A stretch of 64,000 bases of DNA from Pseudomonas sp. NC02. Its GTDB lineage: Bacteria; Pseudomonadota; Gammaproteobacteria; Pseudomonadales; Pseudomonadaceae. Both the position numbers and the translations under genes were made by a program. Every line of letters begins with the position of its first letter. The stretch's first letter is position 1. Shown here piece by piece: positions 28,539 to 37,138 of this stretch. Under the pieces are notes generated by a model. That model had not been told where the DNA came from and searched no databases. It saw nothing but the letters and a program-made list of their open reading frames with translations. The stretch spans positions 6,076,001-6,140,000 of the forward strand of contig NZ_CP025624.1 in assembly GCF_002874965.1 (NCBI RefSeq), written 5' to 3'.

Positions 28539-29987
28539 ATGCCCAGCGAACCGAATGGCGCTCCGGCGTCCGGGTCTTCCGTCGACTTTGAAAAGGTCGG
28601 CACCGAATACTTCCAACAACGGGAACTGAAAAAAGGCGCTGCCGGCTGGGTACTATTAGTCGGTCTCGGTGTTGCCTACGTCATCTCCGGCGACTACGCC
28701 GGCTGGAACTTCGGCCTGGCCCAGGGTGGCTGGGGCGGTATGTTCCTCGCCACACTGCTGATGGCCACCATGTACCTGTGCATGTGTTTCTCCCTGGCCG
28801 AACTGTCTTCCATGATTCCTACCGCCGGCGGCGGCTACGGCTTTGCCCGCAGCGCGTTCGGCCCCTGGGGCGGGTTCCTCACCGGCACCGCGATCCTTAT
28901 CGAATACGCCATCGCCCCCGCCGCCATCGCGGTGTTTATCGGCGCCTATTGCGAGTCGCTGTTCGGCATTGGCGGCTGGATGATCTACCTGGCGTTCTAC
29001 ATCATCTTTATCGGCATCCACATCTTCGGCGTGGGTGAAGCGCTGAAGCTGATGTTTGTGATTACCGCCGTCGCCGCGATTGCCCTGGGTGTGTTCCTGG
29101 TGTCGATGGTGCCGCACTTCAGTGTCGCCAACCTGCTGGACATCCCGGTGACCGAGGCCAAGGGCGCCAGCTCTTTCCTGCCCTTCGGTTATGTCGGCGT
29201 GTGGGCGGCGATTCCCTATGCGATCTGGTTTTTCCTTGCGGTCGAAGGCGTGCCCCTGGCCGCCGAAGAAACCAAGAACCCCAAACGCGACCTGCCCCGC
29301 GGCCTGATCGGCGCCATTGTGGTGCTGACCAGCTTCGCCCTGCTGATTTTGGTGATCGCCCCCGGCGGTGCTGGCGCCTACGCGTTGATGGCATCGGGCA
29401 ATCCGCTGGTGGAAGCCTTGTCCAAAGCCTACGGCGGCTCCACGTGGATGGGCCACTTCGTCAATCTGGTGGGCCTGGCCGGGCTGATCGCGAGCTTCTT
29501 CTCGATCATCTACGCCTACTCCCGGCAGATCTTCGCCCTCTCCCGCGCCGGCTACCTGCCGCGCAAGCTGTCGCAGACCAACAAAAGCAAGGCACCGGTA
29601 CTGGCCCTGGTGATCCCCGGCATCATCGGGTTCGGCCTGTCGCTGACCGGCCAAGGCGATTTGCTGATCCTGGTCGCCGTATTCGGCGCAACCATTTCCT
29701 ACGTGCTGATGATGGCCGCGCACATCACGTTGCGCATCCGCCGCCCCAAAATGGACCGCCCTTACCGTACTCCGGGCGGCATCTTCACCTCGTGCGTCGC
29801 CCTGGTACTGGCCTGCATCGCCGTTGTGGCGGGCTTTCTGGTGGATCCGCGCGTGGTGATTGGCGCCGCGATCATCTATGGAGTATTAATTGCTTACTTT
29901 GCTTTCTACAGTCGGCATCACTTGGTAGCAGGCACGCCGGAAGAAGAATTTGCGGCGATCCAGGCCGCAGAGGCCGCCTTGCACTAA
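28539..29987 (+). CDS. eat: Ethanolamine permease (APC family)
   Basis: A 482-residue secondary transporter with about twelve membrane segments and the APC-type blocks FSLAELSSMIPTAGGGYGF and FFLAVEGVPLAAEETKNPKR. The N-terminal hydrophilic segment EYFQQRELKKGAAGWVLLVG is typical of ethanolamine permeases. AAGAAAGGGA precedes the ATG. Placement between the aldehyde dehydrogenase and EutBC supports ethanolamine uptake. Confidence 0.92.
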   Translation: MPSEPNGAPASGSSVDFEKVGTEYFQQRELKKGAAGWVLLVGLGVAYVISGDYAGWNFGLAQGGWGGMFLATLLMATMYLCMCFSLAELSSMIPTAGGGYGFARSAFGPWGGFLTGTAILIEYAIAPAAIAVFIGAYCESLFGIGGWMIYLAFYIIFIGIHIFGVGEALKLMFVITAVAAIALGVFLVSMVPHFSVANLLDIPVTEAKGASSFLPFGYVGVWAAIPYAIWFFLAVEGVPLAAEETKNPKRDLPRGLIGAIVVLTSFALLILVIAPGGAGAYALMASGNPLVEALSKAYGGSTWMGHFVNLVGLAGLIASFFSIIYAYSRQIFALSRAGYLPRKLSQTNKSKAPVLALVIPGIIGFGLSLTGQGDLLILVAVFGATISYVLMMAAHITLRIRRPKMDRPYRTPGGIFTSCVALVLACIAVVAGFLVDPRVVIGAAIIYGVLIAYFAFYSRHHLVAGTPEEEFAAIQAAEAALH

Positions 29988-30051
29988 CTGCCATAAACCT
30001 CGACGCGGGCGCTTTACTCACATTCAGCCCGCGTCGACAAGGAGACTCTGT

Positions 30052-31446
30052 ATGGCAAGCTTTTCCCACGCGGTCGGTGCATTGACCTACCGCTTCGACA
30101 GCCTCAAGGACGTGATGGCCAAGGCCAGCCCGGCCCGCTCCGGGGATTTTTTGGCGGGTGTTGCCGCCCAGAACGATGGCGAGCGGGTCGCGGCGCAAAT
30201 GGCCCTGGCCAACATTCCGTTGAAGCACTTTCTCGAAGAAGTGTTGATCCCGTACGAAAGCGACGAAGTCACCCGGCTGATTATCGACACCCACGATAAA
30301 CAAGCGTTTTCCGTGGTCAGCCACCTGACCGTCGGGGGTTTGCGGGATTGGCTGCTCAGCGACGCGGCCGACGAACAGAGCCTGCGCGCCCTGGCGCCCG
30401 GGCTGACACCGGAAATGGCCGCCGCCGTGTCGAAGATCATGCGTGTGCAGGACCTGGTACTGGTGGCGCAGAAAATCCGCGTCGTCACACAGTTCCGCGG
30501 CACGATGGGCCTGCGCGGGCGCCTGTCCACCCGCCTGCAGCCCAACCATCCCACCGATGAGCCGGCCGGTATCGCCGCGAGCATTCTTGACGGCCTGCTC
30601 TACGGCAACGGCGACGCCATGATCGGCATCAACCCGGCCACCGACAGCATCGCCTCGATCTGCGCGATGCTGGAAATGCTCGACGCGATCATCCAGCGTT
30701 ATGAAATCCCGACCCAGGCCTGCGTGCTGACCCACGTCACCACCTCCATCGAAGCCATCAACCGTGGCGTGCCGCTGGACCTGGTGTTCCAGTCGATCGC
30801 CGGCACCGAGGCGGCCAATGCCAGCTTCGGCATCAGCCTGAGCGTGCTGCAGGAAGGCTACGACGCGGGCCTGAGCCTTAATCGCGGCACCCTCGGGCAA
30901 AACCTGATGTATTTCGAAACCGGCCAGGGCAGCGCCTTGTCGGCCAACGCACACTTTGGCGTCGACCAGCAAACCTGCGAAACCCGCGCCTATGCCGTTG
31001 CCCGGCACTTCAAGCCGTTTTTGGTGAACACGGTCGTAGGATTTATCGGCCCCGAGTACCTGTACAACGGCAAGCAGATCATCCGCGCCGGCCTCGAAGA
31101 CCACTTCTGCGGCAAGCTGCTGGGCGTGCCCATGGGGTGCGACATCTGCTACACCAACCATGCCGAAGCCGACCAGGACGACATGGACACCCTGCTCACC
31201 CTGCTGGGCGTGGCCGGAATCAACTTCATCATGGGCATCCCGGGCTCCGACGACATCATGCTCAACTACCAGACCACTTCATTTCACGACGCGCTCTACG
31301 CCCGGCAAACATTGGGTTTAAAGCCGGCGCCGGAGTTTGAACAGTGGCTGGCGAAAATGGGCATCTTCACGCAAGCCGACGGCAAGGTGCACTTCGGCAA
31401 CAGCCTGCCACCGGCATTCCGCCACGCCTTGGCGCAACTGGGATGA
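30052..31446 (+). CDS. eutB: Ethanolamine ammonia-lyase large subunit
   Basis: A 464-residue TIM-barrel catalytic subunit that, with EutC and adenosylcobalamin, converts ethanolamine to acetaldehyde and ammonia. Family blocks include [52 protein letters not shown] and [15 protein letters not shown]. The ATG at 30052 has AAGGAGA upstream. It follows the permease by 64 bases, with no microcompartment shell genes nearby. Confidence 0.96.
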   Translation: MASFSHAVGALTYRFDSLKDVMAKASPARSGDFLAGVAAQNDGERVAAQMALANIPLKHFLEEVLIPYESDEVTRLIIDTHDKQAFSVVSHLTVGGLRDWLLSDAADEQSLRALAPGLTPEMAAAVSKIMRVQDLVLVAQKIRVVTQFRGTMGLRGRLSTRLQPNHPTDEPAGIAASILDGLLYGNGDAMIGINPATDSIASICAMLEMLDAIIQRYEIPTQACVLTHVTTSIEAINRGVPLDLVFQSIAGTEAANASFGISLSVLQEGYDAGLSLNRGTLGQNLMYFETGQGSALSANAHFGVDQQTCETRAYAVARHFKPFLVNTVVGFIGPEYLYNGKQIIRAGLEDHFCGKLLGVPMGCDICYTNHAEADQDDMDTLLTLLGVAGINFIMGIPGSDDIMLNYQTTSFHDALYARQTLGLKPAPEFEQWLAKMGIFTQADGKVHFGNSLPPAFRHALAQLG

Positions 31447-32291
31447 AGAAGGAACCGCCCGTGCACATCGACACCCCGGAAAACAACGTGGACAACCCGT
31501 GGCTTGAGCTGCGGCGCCTGACCCCGGCGCGGATTGCCCTGGGCCGCACCGGCACCAGCATGCCTACCGGCGCGCAGCTGGATTTCCAGTTCGCCCATGC
31601 CCAGGCCCGCGACGCGGTACACCTGCCGTTTGATCATGCAGGACTCAGCAGCCAACTGGCGGAGCGCGGCCGCGACAGCCTGTTGCTGCACAGCGCCGCC
31701 GTCGACCGCCACAGCTACCTGCAACGCCCGGACCTTGGGCGCCGCCTCAGTGATGAATCCGCCCAGGCCCTGCGGGACTATGCCGAAGCCAACCCCGGCG
31801 GCGTGGACCTGGCGGTGGTGGTGGCCGATGGCTTGTCGGCCCTGGCGGTGCATAAACATACGTTGCCGTTTCTTACACGCATGGAGGAACAAACCCACGC
31901 TGAAGGCTGGTCGCTGTCACCGGTGATTCTGGTGGAGCAGGGCCGTGTCGCCGTCGCGGATGAAGTCGGCCAGTTGCTCGGGGCAAAAATGGTGGTGATC
32001 CTGATCGGCGAGCGGCCGGGGCTCAGCTCGCCGGACAGCCTGGGGCTGTATTTCACCTACAACCCCAAGGTCGGCCTCACTGACGCCTACCGCAACTGCA
32101 TCTCCAATGTGCGCCTGGAAGGCTTGAGCTACGGCATGGCCGCTCACCGCCTGCTTTACTTGATGCGGGAGGCCTGTCGCCGGCAGTTGTCGGGGGTCAA
32201 CCTCAAGGATGAAGCGCAGGTACAAACCCTCGAGTCGGATGATCCCGACCTGATGAAAGGAAACTTCCTGCTCAGCCCACCGAAGGACTGA
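31443..32291 (+). CDS. eutC: Ethanolamine ammonia-lyase small subunit
   Basis: A 282-residue subunit of EutBC that forms part of the cobalamin site. Conserved blocks are [45 protein letters not shown] and [13 protein letters not shown]. The ATG at 31443 overlaps the eutB stop (ATGA), implying coupled translation at 1:1. The length is normal. Confidence 0.96.
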   Translation: MKKEPPVHIDTPENNVDNPWLELRRLTPARIALGRTGTSMPTGAQLDFQFAHAQARDAVHLPFDHAGLSSQLAERGRDSLLLHSAAVDRHSYLQRPDLGRRLSDESAQALRDYAEANPGGVDLAVVVADGLSALAVHKHTLPFLTRMEEQTHAEGWSLSPVILVEQGRVAVADEVGQLLGAKMVVILIGERPGLSSPDSLGLYFTYNPKVGLTDAYRNCISNVRLEGLSYGMAAHRLLYLMREACRRQLSGVNLKDEAQVQTLESDDPDLMKGNFLLSPPKD

Positions 32292-32383
32292 TCCCTGCAC
32301 GATTGCGCTTTTTCTCTGCTTTAGGCAGCATCGAGACACGGCCGCTTGTGTGGTCATACCCCATTTGGAAGTTGAGGCCTGGC

Positions 32384-32842
32384 ATGCGGATTACTCAAGC
32401 GACCCTTGAACACCTGGACCTGTTGACCCCGCTTTTCGTCAAATACCGCGAATTTTACGGTGCGCTGCCGTTTCCTGATTCGAGCCGCGCCTTCCTGGAA
32501 AAACGCCTGCGCCGCAAGGAGTCCGTGATCTACCTGGCGCTGGCCGACGATGACGACAAGAAACTGCTTGGCTTTTGCCAGCTGTATCCAAGCTTTTCAT
32601 CGTTGTCCCTCAAGCGGGTGTGGATCCTCAACGACATCTACGTCGCCGAAGACGCACGCCGGCAGTTGGTGGCCGACAACCTGATGCGTACCGCGAAGAA
32701 GATGGCCAAGGAAACTCAAGCCGTGCGCCTGCGTGTGTCCACCAGCAGCGACAACCAGGTGGCGCAGAAAACCTATGAGTCCATCGGTTTTCGGGAAGAC
32801 ACCGAGTTCAAGAATTACGTGCTTGCGATCAGCGATGACTGA
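32384..32842 (+). CDS. GNAT family N-acetyltransferase
   Basis: A 152-residue GNAT protein. Strand-helix pattern WILNDIYVAEDARRQLVADNLM matches the acetyl-CoA pyrophosphate loop region, and NQVAQKTYESIGF is the usual motif B. The ATG at 32384 begins MRITQATLEHL, a typical GNAT N-terminus. Substrate unknown. It starts about 90 bases after eutC. Confidence 0.88.
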   Translation: MRITQATLEHLDLLTPLFVKYREFYGALPFPDSSRAFLEKRLRRKESVIYLALADDDDKKLLGFCQLYPSFSSLSLKRVWILNDIYVAEDARRQLVADNLMRTAKKMAKETQAVRLRVSTSSDNQVAQKTYESIGFREDTEFKNYVLAISDD

Positions 32843-33082
32843 CAACTATTAACCAAACCTCATACATCTGTTGTGGGAGCCCCCTCCCACACTGACGCTG
32901 TGTCTACAATCAGATCGAAGTCGCGACATTCCCCGCTACAAAACCAGCACGCTTTTCACAACTCTATCCGTATAATGCGGACCTTTCAGGGTCGTAAGAA
33001 TTACGCCACAACCTTGTAGCCCTTATTACCCGAAGCCTCCGCACAGGCCCGCTGAGCCAGGCCATTCACACAGGTGCCCTCC
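32843..33082. other. Intergenic region with hairpin and -10 element
   Basis: A short hairpin GTGGGAG-CCCC-CTCCCAC at 32873-32890 resembles a decayed REP and may end the GNAT transcript. Further right is the dedA promoter region, including a small CGTAA-GAA-TTACG hairpin near 32994-33006. No gene was found. Confidence 0.6.
32971..32976 (+). promoter_or_regulatory. -10 element upstream of dedA
   Basis: A perfect TATAAT about 107 bases before the dedA ATG. No convincing -35 hexamer is seen, so the call rests on the -10 alone. It implies a 5' leader of about 100 bases. Confidence 0.5.
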
Positions 33083-33739
33083 ATGGATTTCAACCCGCTC
33101 GACCTTATCCTGCATCTCGACGTGTACCTCGACATGCTGGTGAGAAACTACGGAGTGTGGATCTACGCCATTCTGTTCCTGGTTATCTTTTGCGAAACCG
33201 GCCTGGTGGTCATGCCGTTTCTGCCGGGTGATTCCTTACTGTTCATCGCCGGCGCTGTTGCAGCGGGCGGCGGCATGGACCCGATATTGCTGGGCGGCCT
33301 GCTGATGCTCGCGGCCATCCTGGGTGACAGTACCAACTACGTGATCGGACGAACGGCCGGGGAACGCTTGTTCAGCAACCCCAACTCGAAGATCTTCCGC
33401 CGCGACTACCTGCAAAAAACCCACGACTTCTACGACAAGCACGGCGGCAAAACCGTGACCCTGGCGCGCTTCCTGCCGATCCTGCGCACGTTTGCGCCGT
33501 TCGTCGCCGGTATCGCGAAAATGCCTTACCCGCGCTTCTTCGGTTTCAGCGTGTTCGGCACCGTCCTCTGGGTCGGCGGCCTGGTAACCCTGGGCTACTT
33601 CTTCGGCAACGTGCCGTTCATCAAGAAAAACCTGTCGCTGCTGGTGGTGTTCATCATCCTGCTGTCGCTGGTACCGATGATCATCGGTGTGTTCCGCAGC
33701 CGCTTTGGCCGCAATTCCACCGAAGCCAAGCCGCAGTAA
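33083..33739 (+). CDS. DedA family membrane protein
   Basis: A 218-residue VTT/DedA protein with about five to six membrane helices. Hallmarks are CETGLVVMPFLPGDSLLFIAG, GDSTNYVIGRTAG, and ARFLPILRTFAPFVAGIAKM. Proteins of this family help recycle or flip undecaprenyl phosphate and other lipids. The ATG at 33083 is preferred over a GTG three codons earlier. Confidence 0.93.
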   Translation: MDFNPLDLILHLDVYLDMLVRNYGVWIYAILFLVIFCETGLVVMPFLPGDSLLFIAGAVAAGGGMDPILLGGLLMLAAILGDSTNYVIGRTAGERLFSNPNSKIFRRDYLQKTHDFYDKHGGKTVTLARFLPILRTFAPFVAGIAKMPYPRFFGFSVFGTVLWVGGLVTLGYFFGNVPFIKKNLSLLVVFIILLSLVPMIIGVFRSRFGRNSTEAKPQ

Positions 33740-33745
33740 CCTGCG

Positions 33746-34576
33746 ATGTGGTCCCTCAGCGCCTGGCGTCGCCGGCGCCTGCTGGCCAAGCACCCGATTG
33801 CCGATGAAACGTGGCAGCGGGTGCGCCATCACCTGACGTTCCTCGACGGCATCACTGCCGAGCAAGACCAGTGGCTGCGGGAAGCCTGCGTGGTGTTCCT
33901 CGCCGAAAAACACCTCACCGCCCTGCCCGGCGTCGAACTGCACCAGGAACAGCGCCTGCTGCTCGCCGCCCAGGCACAGCTGCCGCTGATGAACCTTGGC
34001 GACCTCGACTGGTACCAGGGCTTCCACGAGATCGTGCTGTACCCCGACGACTTCCTCAGCCCGCAGCGCCATCGCGACGCCAGCGGCGTGGAGCACGAGT
34101 GGGACGGCGAGCACAGCGGCGAAGCCTGGCAACAGGGCCCGGTGATCCTTGCGTGGCCCGGCGTACTGGCCAGCGGCAACTGGGAAGGCTACAACCTGGT
34201 CATTCACGAACTGGCCCACAAGCTGGACATGCTCAACGGCGACGCCAACGGCCTGCCACCCCTGCACCACGACATGCGCGTGCAGGAATGGGCCAGCGTC
34301 ATGCAAAGCGCCTTCGACGACCTCAACCGCCAGCTCGACCGCAACCCAGACGCAGAGACTGCCATCGACCCCTACGCCGCGGAAAACCCGGCCGAGTTCT
34401 TTGCCGTCACCAGCGAATATTTCTTCAGTGCCCCGGATTTACTGGTCAGCAGTTATCCACAGGTGTACGAGCAACTGAGCCACTTCTACCGTCAGGATCC
34501 CCTGGCGCGCCTGCACCAACTGCAGGCCGGCGACGTGCGGTATCAGACGGAACGCCAAGCGCCCTACGACGTCTGA
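33746..34576 (+). CDS. M90 family zinc metallopeptidase (MtfA-like)
   Basis: A 276-residue protein of the MtfA/YeeI family. The zinc motif HELAHK lies in YNLVIHELAHKLDMLNG, and a downstream glutamate region AAENPAEFFAVTSEYFF supplies the third ligand. E. coli MtfA interacts with the Mlc repressor; whether that holds here is unknown. It begins 6 bases after dedA and is probably cotranscribed with it. Confidence 0.92.
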   Translation: MWSLSAWRRRRLLAKHPIADETWQRVRHHLTFLDGITAEQDQWLREACVVFLAEKHLTALPGVELHQEQRLLLAAQAQLPLMNLGDLDWYQGFHEIVLYPDDFLSPQRHRDASGVEHEWDGEHSGEAWQQGPVILAWPGVLASGNWEGYNLVIHELAHKLDMLNGDANGLPPLHHDMRVQEWASVMQSAFDDLNRQLDRNPDAETAIDPYAAENPAEFFAVTSEYFFSAPDLLVSSYPQVYEQLSHFYRQDPLARLHQLQAGDVRYQTERQAPYDV

Positions 34577-34603
34577 CGCATGGCATCGGCGTCAGAATAT
34601 GCC

Positions 34604-34609
34604 TATAAT
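34604..34609 (+). promoter_or_regulatory. -10 element of the ppa promoter
   Basis: TATAAT preceded, with a 17-base spacer, by TGGCAT as a weak -35. The ppa ATG lies 60 bases downstream. Confidence 0.6.
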
Positions 34610-34669
34610 CGCCGCCACTTTTAGGCCAATCCGGCCATGTTCCATGGCCAACTACGGGGGCAACGCCCA

Positions 34670-35197
34670 ATGAGCTACAGCAAGATTCCGGCTGGCAAAG
34701 ACCTGCCGAACGACATCTACGTCGCCATCGAGATTCCGGCCAACCACGCGCCGATCAAATACGAAATCGACAAAGACAGCGACTGCCTGTTCGTTGACCG
34801 TTTCATGGCCACCCCGATGTTCTACCCGGCCAACTACGGTTTCATCCCCAACACCCTGGCAGACGACGGTGACCCCCTCGACGTGCTGGTCGTGACCCCT
34901 TACCCGGTTACCCCAGGCTCGGTTATCCGCGCCCGCCCGGTCGGCATCCTGAACATGACTGACGACGGCGGCGGCGATGCCAAAGTTATCGCAGTACCAC
35001 ACGACAAGCTGTCCCAGCTGTATGTCGACGTGAAGGAATACACCGATCTGCCGCCACTGCTGCTGGAACAGATCAAACACTTCTTCGAGAACTACAAAGA
35101 CCTCGAAAAAGGCAAATGGGTGAAGATCGACGGTTGGGGCAACGCAGACGCCGCCCGCGCCGAGATCATGAAGTCGGTCGCTGCCTACAAAGGCTGA
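34670..35197 (+). CDS. ppa: Inorganic pyrophosphatase
   Basis: A 175-residue family I soluble pyrophosphatase. The metal-binding motif is in [11 protein letters not shown], with YEIDKDS and [12 protein letters not shown] upstream. It hydrolyses PPi and so drives biosynthetic reactions forward. The start at 34670 gives the standard [12 protein letters not shown] strong terminator follows the stop. Confidence 0.98.
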   Translation: MSYSKIPAGKDLPNDIYVAIEIPANHAPIKYEIDKDSDCLFVDRFMATPMFYPANYGFIPNTLADDGDPLDVLVVTPYPVTPGSVIRARPVGILNMTDDGGGDAKVIAVPHDKLSQLYVDVKEYTDLPPLLLEQIKHFFENYKDLEKGKWVKIDGWGNADAARAEIMKSVAAYKG

Positions 35198-35214
35198 TAC
35201 CGCTATTCGCTCTG

Positions 35215-35244
35215 AAAAAGCCCCGATTAAACGGGGCTTTTTTT
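35215..35244 (+). terminator. Rho-independent terminator of ppa
   Basis: AAAAAGCCCCG-ATTAAA-CGGGGCTTTTTTT: a GC-rich stem followed by a run of seven T, 18 bases after the ppa stop. Confidence 0.93.
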
Positions 35245-35386
35245 GTGGGAAAAATATAAACATCCGCCTACTTTAATAAACATATTTACAGCAATTGTTT
35301 AACTAGCTTAATCAACTAGCAGAATAGTCCTGCGATAAGGAAACACCTACATACAGCAACTCAACGCATGGTTTATTTGATCTGAT

Positions 35387-35401
35387 TTTACGGCCAGTAA
35401 A
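35387..35401. promoter_or_regulatory. Inverted repeat, likely operator of the S24 repressor
   Basis: TTTAC-GGCCA-GTAAA ends 10 bases before the ATG at 35412. A direct repeat of AACTAGC (35301-35307 and 35314-35320) lies further upstream in the same AT-rich promoter region. Autoregulation by the encoded repressor is inferred. Confidence 0.45.
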
Positions 35402-35411
35402 CTCTGCGTTT

Positions 35412-36188
35412 ATGAATACATCAGGTGATCGCTTAAGAGCGCTATTACGGGAAGTTCATCTTTCCGCTTCCGACTTCGCCAAGAACCGCGATGTTACGCC
35501 TCAACACGTAAACAACTGGTTCAAACGCGGCGTCCCCATGGGCCGGCTCAACGAGTTCGCAGAATTGTTGTGCGTCACCAGCCGTTGGCTGCGCACAGGC
35601 GAAGGCCCCAAACATCCACCCGCCAACTACCTGCTGGAAGGATCCGATGCAGACACCTCCCACCGTATCGCCCGCGAGACCAGCGGCAACTACATCACCC
35701 ACCCGGTCTCGGGCCCGGTAAAAATCGACGTGGAGATCCCCCTCCACCCCACCTTCACCTCGACCGAAAGCATCCGCCTCTCCCTGCACACCCTTGAAGC
35801 CATCGGTGTAAGCCCGGAGCGGGCGCTCGGGGCCTACATGGTCGGCAACAGCATGATCGACATCATCCAGGACGGAAGTACCCTTGCCATCGACTGTGGT
35901 CGCAAACAGATCATCGATGGCGAAATCTACGCGGTAGAGCACGACGGAATGCTGCGGATCAAATACCTCTACAACCGTCCAGGAGGTGGCCTGCGGATGC
36001 GTAGCCACAACAGCGCCGAGCATCCGGACGAGTTTTTGACCTATGAGCAGCGGCATGAGCAGAACTTTGAGATTCTGGGTTGGGTGTTCTGGTGGGCGAC
36101 ACTGAATAACCGCCGCCCGCCGGTGCCGCTGGATGCGCATTTATTGGGCTACGAAGGCTCTAAATCGGATCCGGAGCTGGGAAATTGA
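35412..36188 (+). CDS. Phage-type XRE/S24 repressor (LexA-like peptidase fold)
   Basis: A 258-residue protein. The N-terminal HTH (DFAKNRDVTPQHVNNWFKRG) is of the Cro/C1 kind. The C-terminal S24 domain carries the autocleavage pair Ser147 in VGNSMID and Lys184 in LRIKYLY. Such proteins repress prophage or pyocin genes and are inactivated by RecA after DNA damage. No structural phage genes are nearby, so this is either an orphan regulator or a relic. Its AT-rich promoter contrasts with the surroundings. Confidence 0.85.
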   Translation: MNTSGDRLRALLREVHLSASDFAKNRDVTPQHVNNWFKRGVPMGRLNEFAELLCVTSRWLRTGEGPKHPPANYLLEGSDADTSHRIARETSGNYITHPVSGPVKIDVEIPLHPTFTSTESIRLSLHTLEAIGVSPERALGAYMVGNSMIDIIQDGSTLAIDCGRKQIIDGEIYAVEHDGMLRIKYLYNRPGGGLRMRSHNSAEHPDEFLTYEQRHEQNFEILGWVFWWATLNNRRPPVPLDAHLLGYEGSKSDPELGN

Positions 36189-36366
36189 GGCGAATATGGG
36201 TATTATCCGCCGCACATTTGGCAGGGGGTTGGCGTGAAGCCGGTCCGCCCTGCCTGGCGATGCGGAGGAGTTCCCGCTGATGCCCCTTATCACCTGGGTG
36301 TGAGCCTGGGTGAACGATTTGAAGGCTGGTGAGGTTTACCAAAAATAAGCTGAACCAGTCCCCGAG

Positions 36367-36390
36367 AAGCCGGCCACAAGCCGGCTTTTT
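36367..36390 (+). terminator. Rho-independent terminator
   Basis: AAGCCGGC-CACAA-GCCGGCTTTTT, an 8-bp stem followed by T5. It lies 180 bases past the repressor stop, and the AA-rich left side may let it serve the opposing small gene as well. Confidence 0.8.
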
Positions 36391-36424
36391 AATGCCTGGA
36401 AGAAAGTCGGGCCGGGAAGTCACC

Positions 36425-36736
36425 TCACCTCGGCTGCAAACAGTCCAGCGCTCGATCCACCACCACCTTCGACATTTCCACCAAATGCATCACCGCTCGC
36501 TGTGCGCCATTCAGCGGCTCGGTCGACGCCTGGGCGGTCGCCACGGCGCAATGCAATAACTCGGCAGCATGGGCCAGGGCATCTTCGAAACTCAGTTCGT
36601 CATCTACGGTAAACGGGTTGGGTGAAGGCGGTACTTCAGGTGCTTTGAGGTAGTGATCGATAGCGCGCCGAGTGGCGTCATTGTCGCTGAGTAAGGCTTT
36701 ACGGAAAGTGGGTGGATCGGGGGTAACTTTGACCAT
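36425..36736 (-). CDS. Small DUF3077/DUF6124-like protein under C4-RNA-type leader
   Basis: A 103-residue protein resembling a small Pseudomonas family with the core ELSFEDALAHAAELLHCAVATAQ followed by a second helix (GAQRAVMHLVEMSKVVVDRAL). It is helical, without membrane segments, and of unknown function. The ATG at 36736 is preceded by AGGAG with 7-base spacing. That Shine-Dalgarno is itself part of a GCTAGG sequence complementary to the C4-like RNA encoded upstream, so its translation is probably controlled by antisense pairing. Confidence 0.8.
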   Translation of the reverse strand: MVKVTPDPPTFRKALLSDNDATRRAIDHYLKAPEVPPSPNPFTVDDELSFEDALAHAAELLHCAVATAQASTEPLNGAQRAVMHLVEMSKVVVDRALDCLQPR

Positions 36737-36745
36737 GGTAGAACT

Positions 36746-36785
36746 CCTAGCAGTGAGTTGAACCACTAACCTCTCGCGACTAAAC
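36746..36785 (-). promoter_or_regulatory. C4 target pair at the ribosome binding site (a', b')
   Basis: On the minus strand GTTTAGTCGC (36785-36776) and GCTAGG (36751-36746, overlapping AGGAG) are complementary to the unpaired CGACTAA and CCTAGC segments of the C4-like RNA. Pairing would hide the Shine-Dalgarno of the gene at 36425-36736. Confidence 0.6.
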
Positions 36786-36793
36786 GATCAGAA

Positions 36794-36869
36794 GGTGGCA
36801 GCTGTACGCAGGTTAGTCGACCGGCCGCTAGGCACCGGCGCACCCGAAGGTGCCCTGCGCACAGCCACC
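36794..36869 (-). ncRNA. C4 antisense RNA-like element
   Basis: A 76-nt segment whose minus-strand transcript begins GGTGGCTGTGCGCAGG and ends CCTGCGTACAGCTGCCACC, giving a long closing stem with a small bulge. Inside are a GCACC-TTCG-GGTGC tetraloop hairpin and a CCGG-stem hairpin with the loop TGCCTAGCGG. This three-way layout, the size and the TTCG hairpin match the C4 antisense RNA of phages P1/P7 as I remember it. The loop CCTAGC and strand CGACTAA are complementary to nearby target sites. Confidence 0.75.
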
Positions 36870-36914
36870 ATAAAGTGCAGGCGATAAATACCTGGCTTTG
36901 AGATGGCGCTGTAC

Positions 36915-36940
36915 GCCTAGCGTTGTCCGGGCGACTAAAC
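36915..36940 (-). promoter_or_regulatory. Upstream copy of the C4 target pair
   Basis: GTTTAGTCGC (36940-36931) and CGCTAGGC (36922-36915) on the minus strand repeat the b' and a' targets before the C4 element. GCGACTAAAC on the plus strand is an exact 10-base repeat of 36776-36785. Two target sets flanking the RNA are as in P1/P7. Confidence 0.6.
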
Positions 36941-37138
36941 CCGATCACTGAATAAGCAGTGACGGAACGCAGACTAGTCGCGGGATTTTGCTGGCGCAAG
37001 CGCTTGGAATTCTCTAGGAAACGTCCTGCAAAGGAAAGGGATCAGTCTTCCTGGCCATTCCCAATCACTGCCACTTCTTGACTCTCCCCCTAAGGTCACA
37101 CCCCACCCTGAAACCCCAGTTTTCAGGACCGCACCACC
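36941..37138. other. Leader/promoter region between the C4-regulated gene and the quinone reductase
   Basis: Contains GATCACTG-AATAAG-CAGTGA (a small hairpin near 36943-36962), TAGTCGC at 36975-36981 and, close to 37139, TTGACTCTCCCCCTAAGGTCA at 37078-37098. The last resembles the left half and -35 of MerR-type promoters and may serve the next operon. No gene was found. Confidence 0.45.

Noticed and set aside
36766..36999. 77-codon minus-strand frame upstream of the C4-regulated gene
   Set aside because: It runs through the structured C4-like RNA and its target sites, so the conservation there is explained by RNA, not protein.
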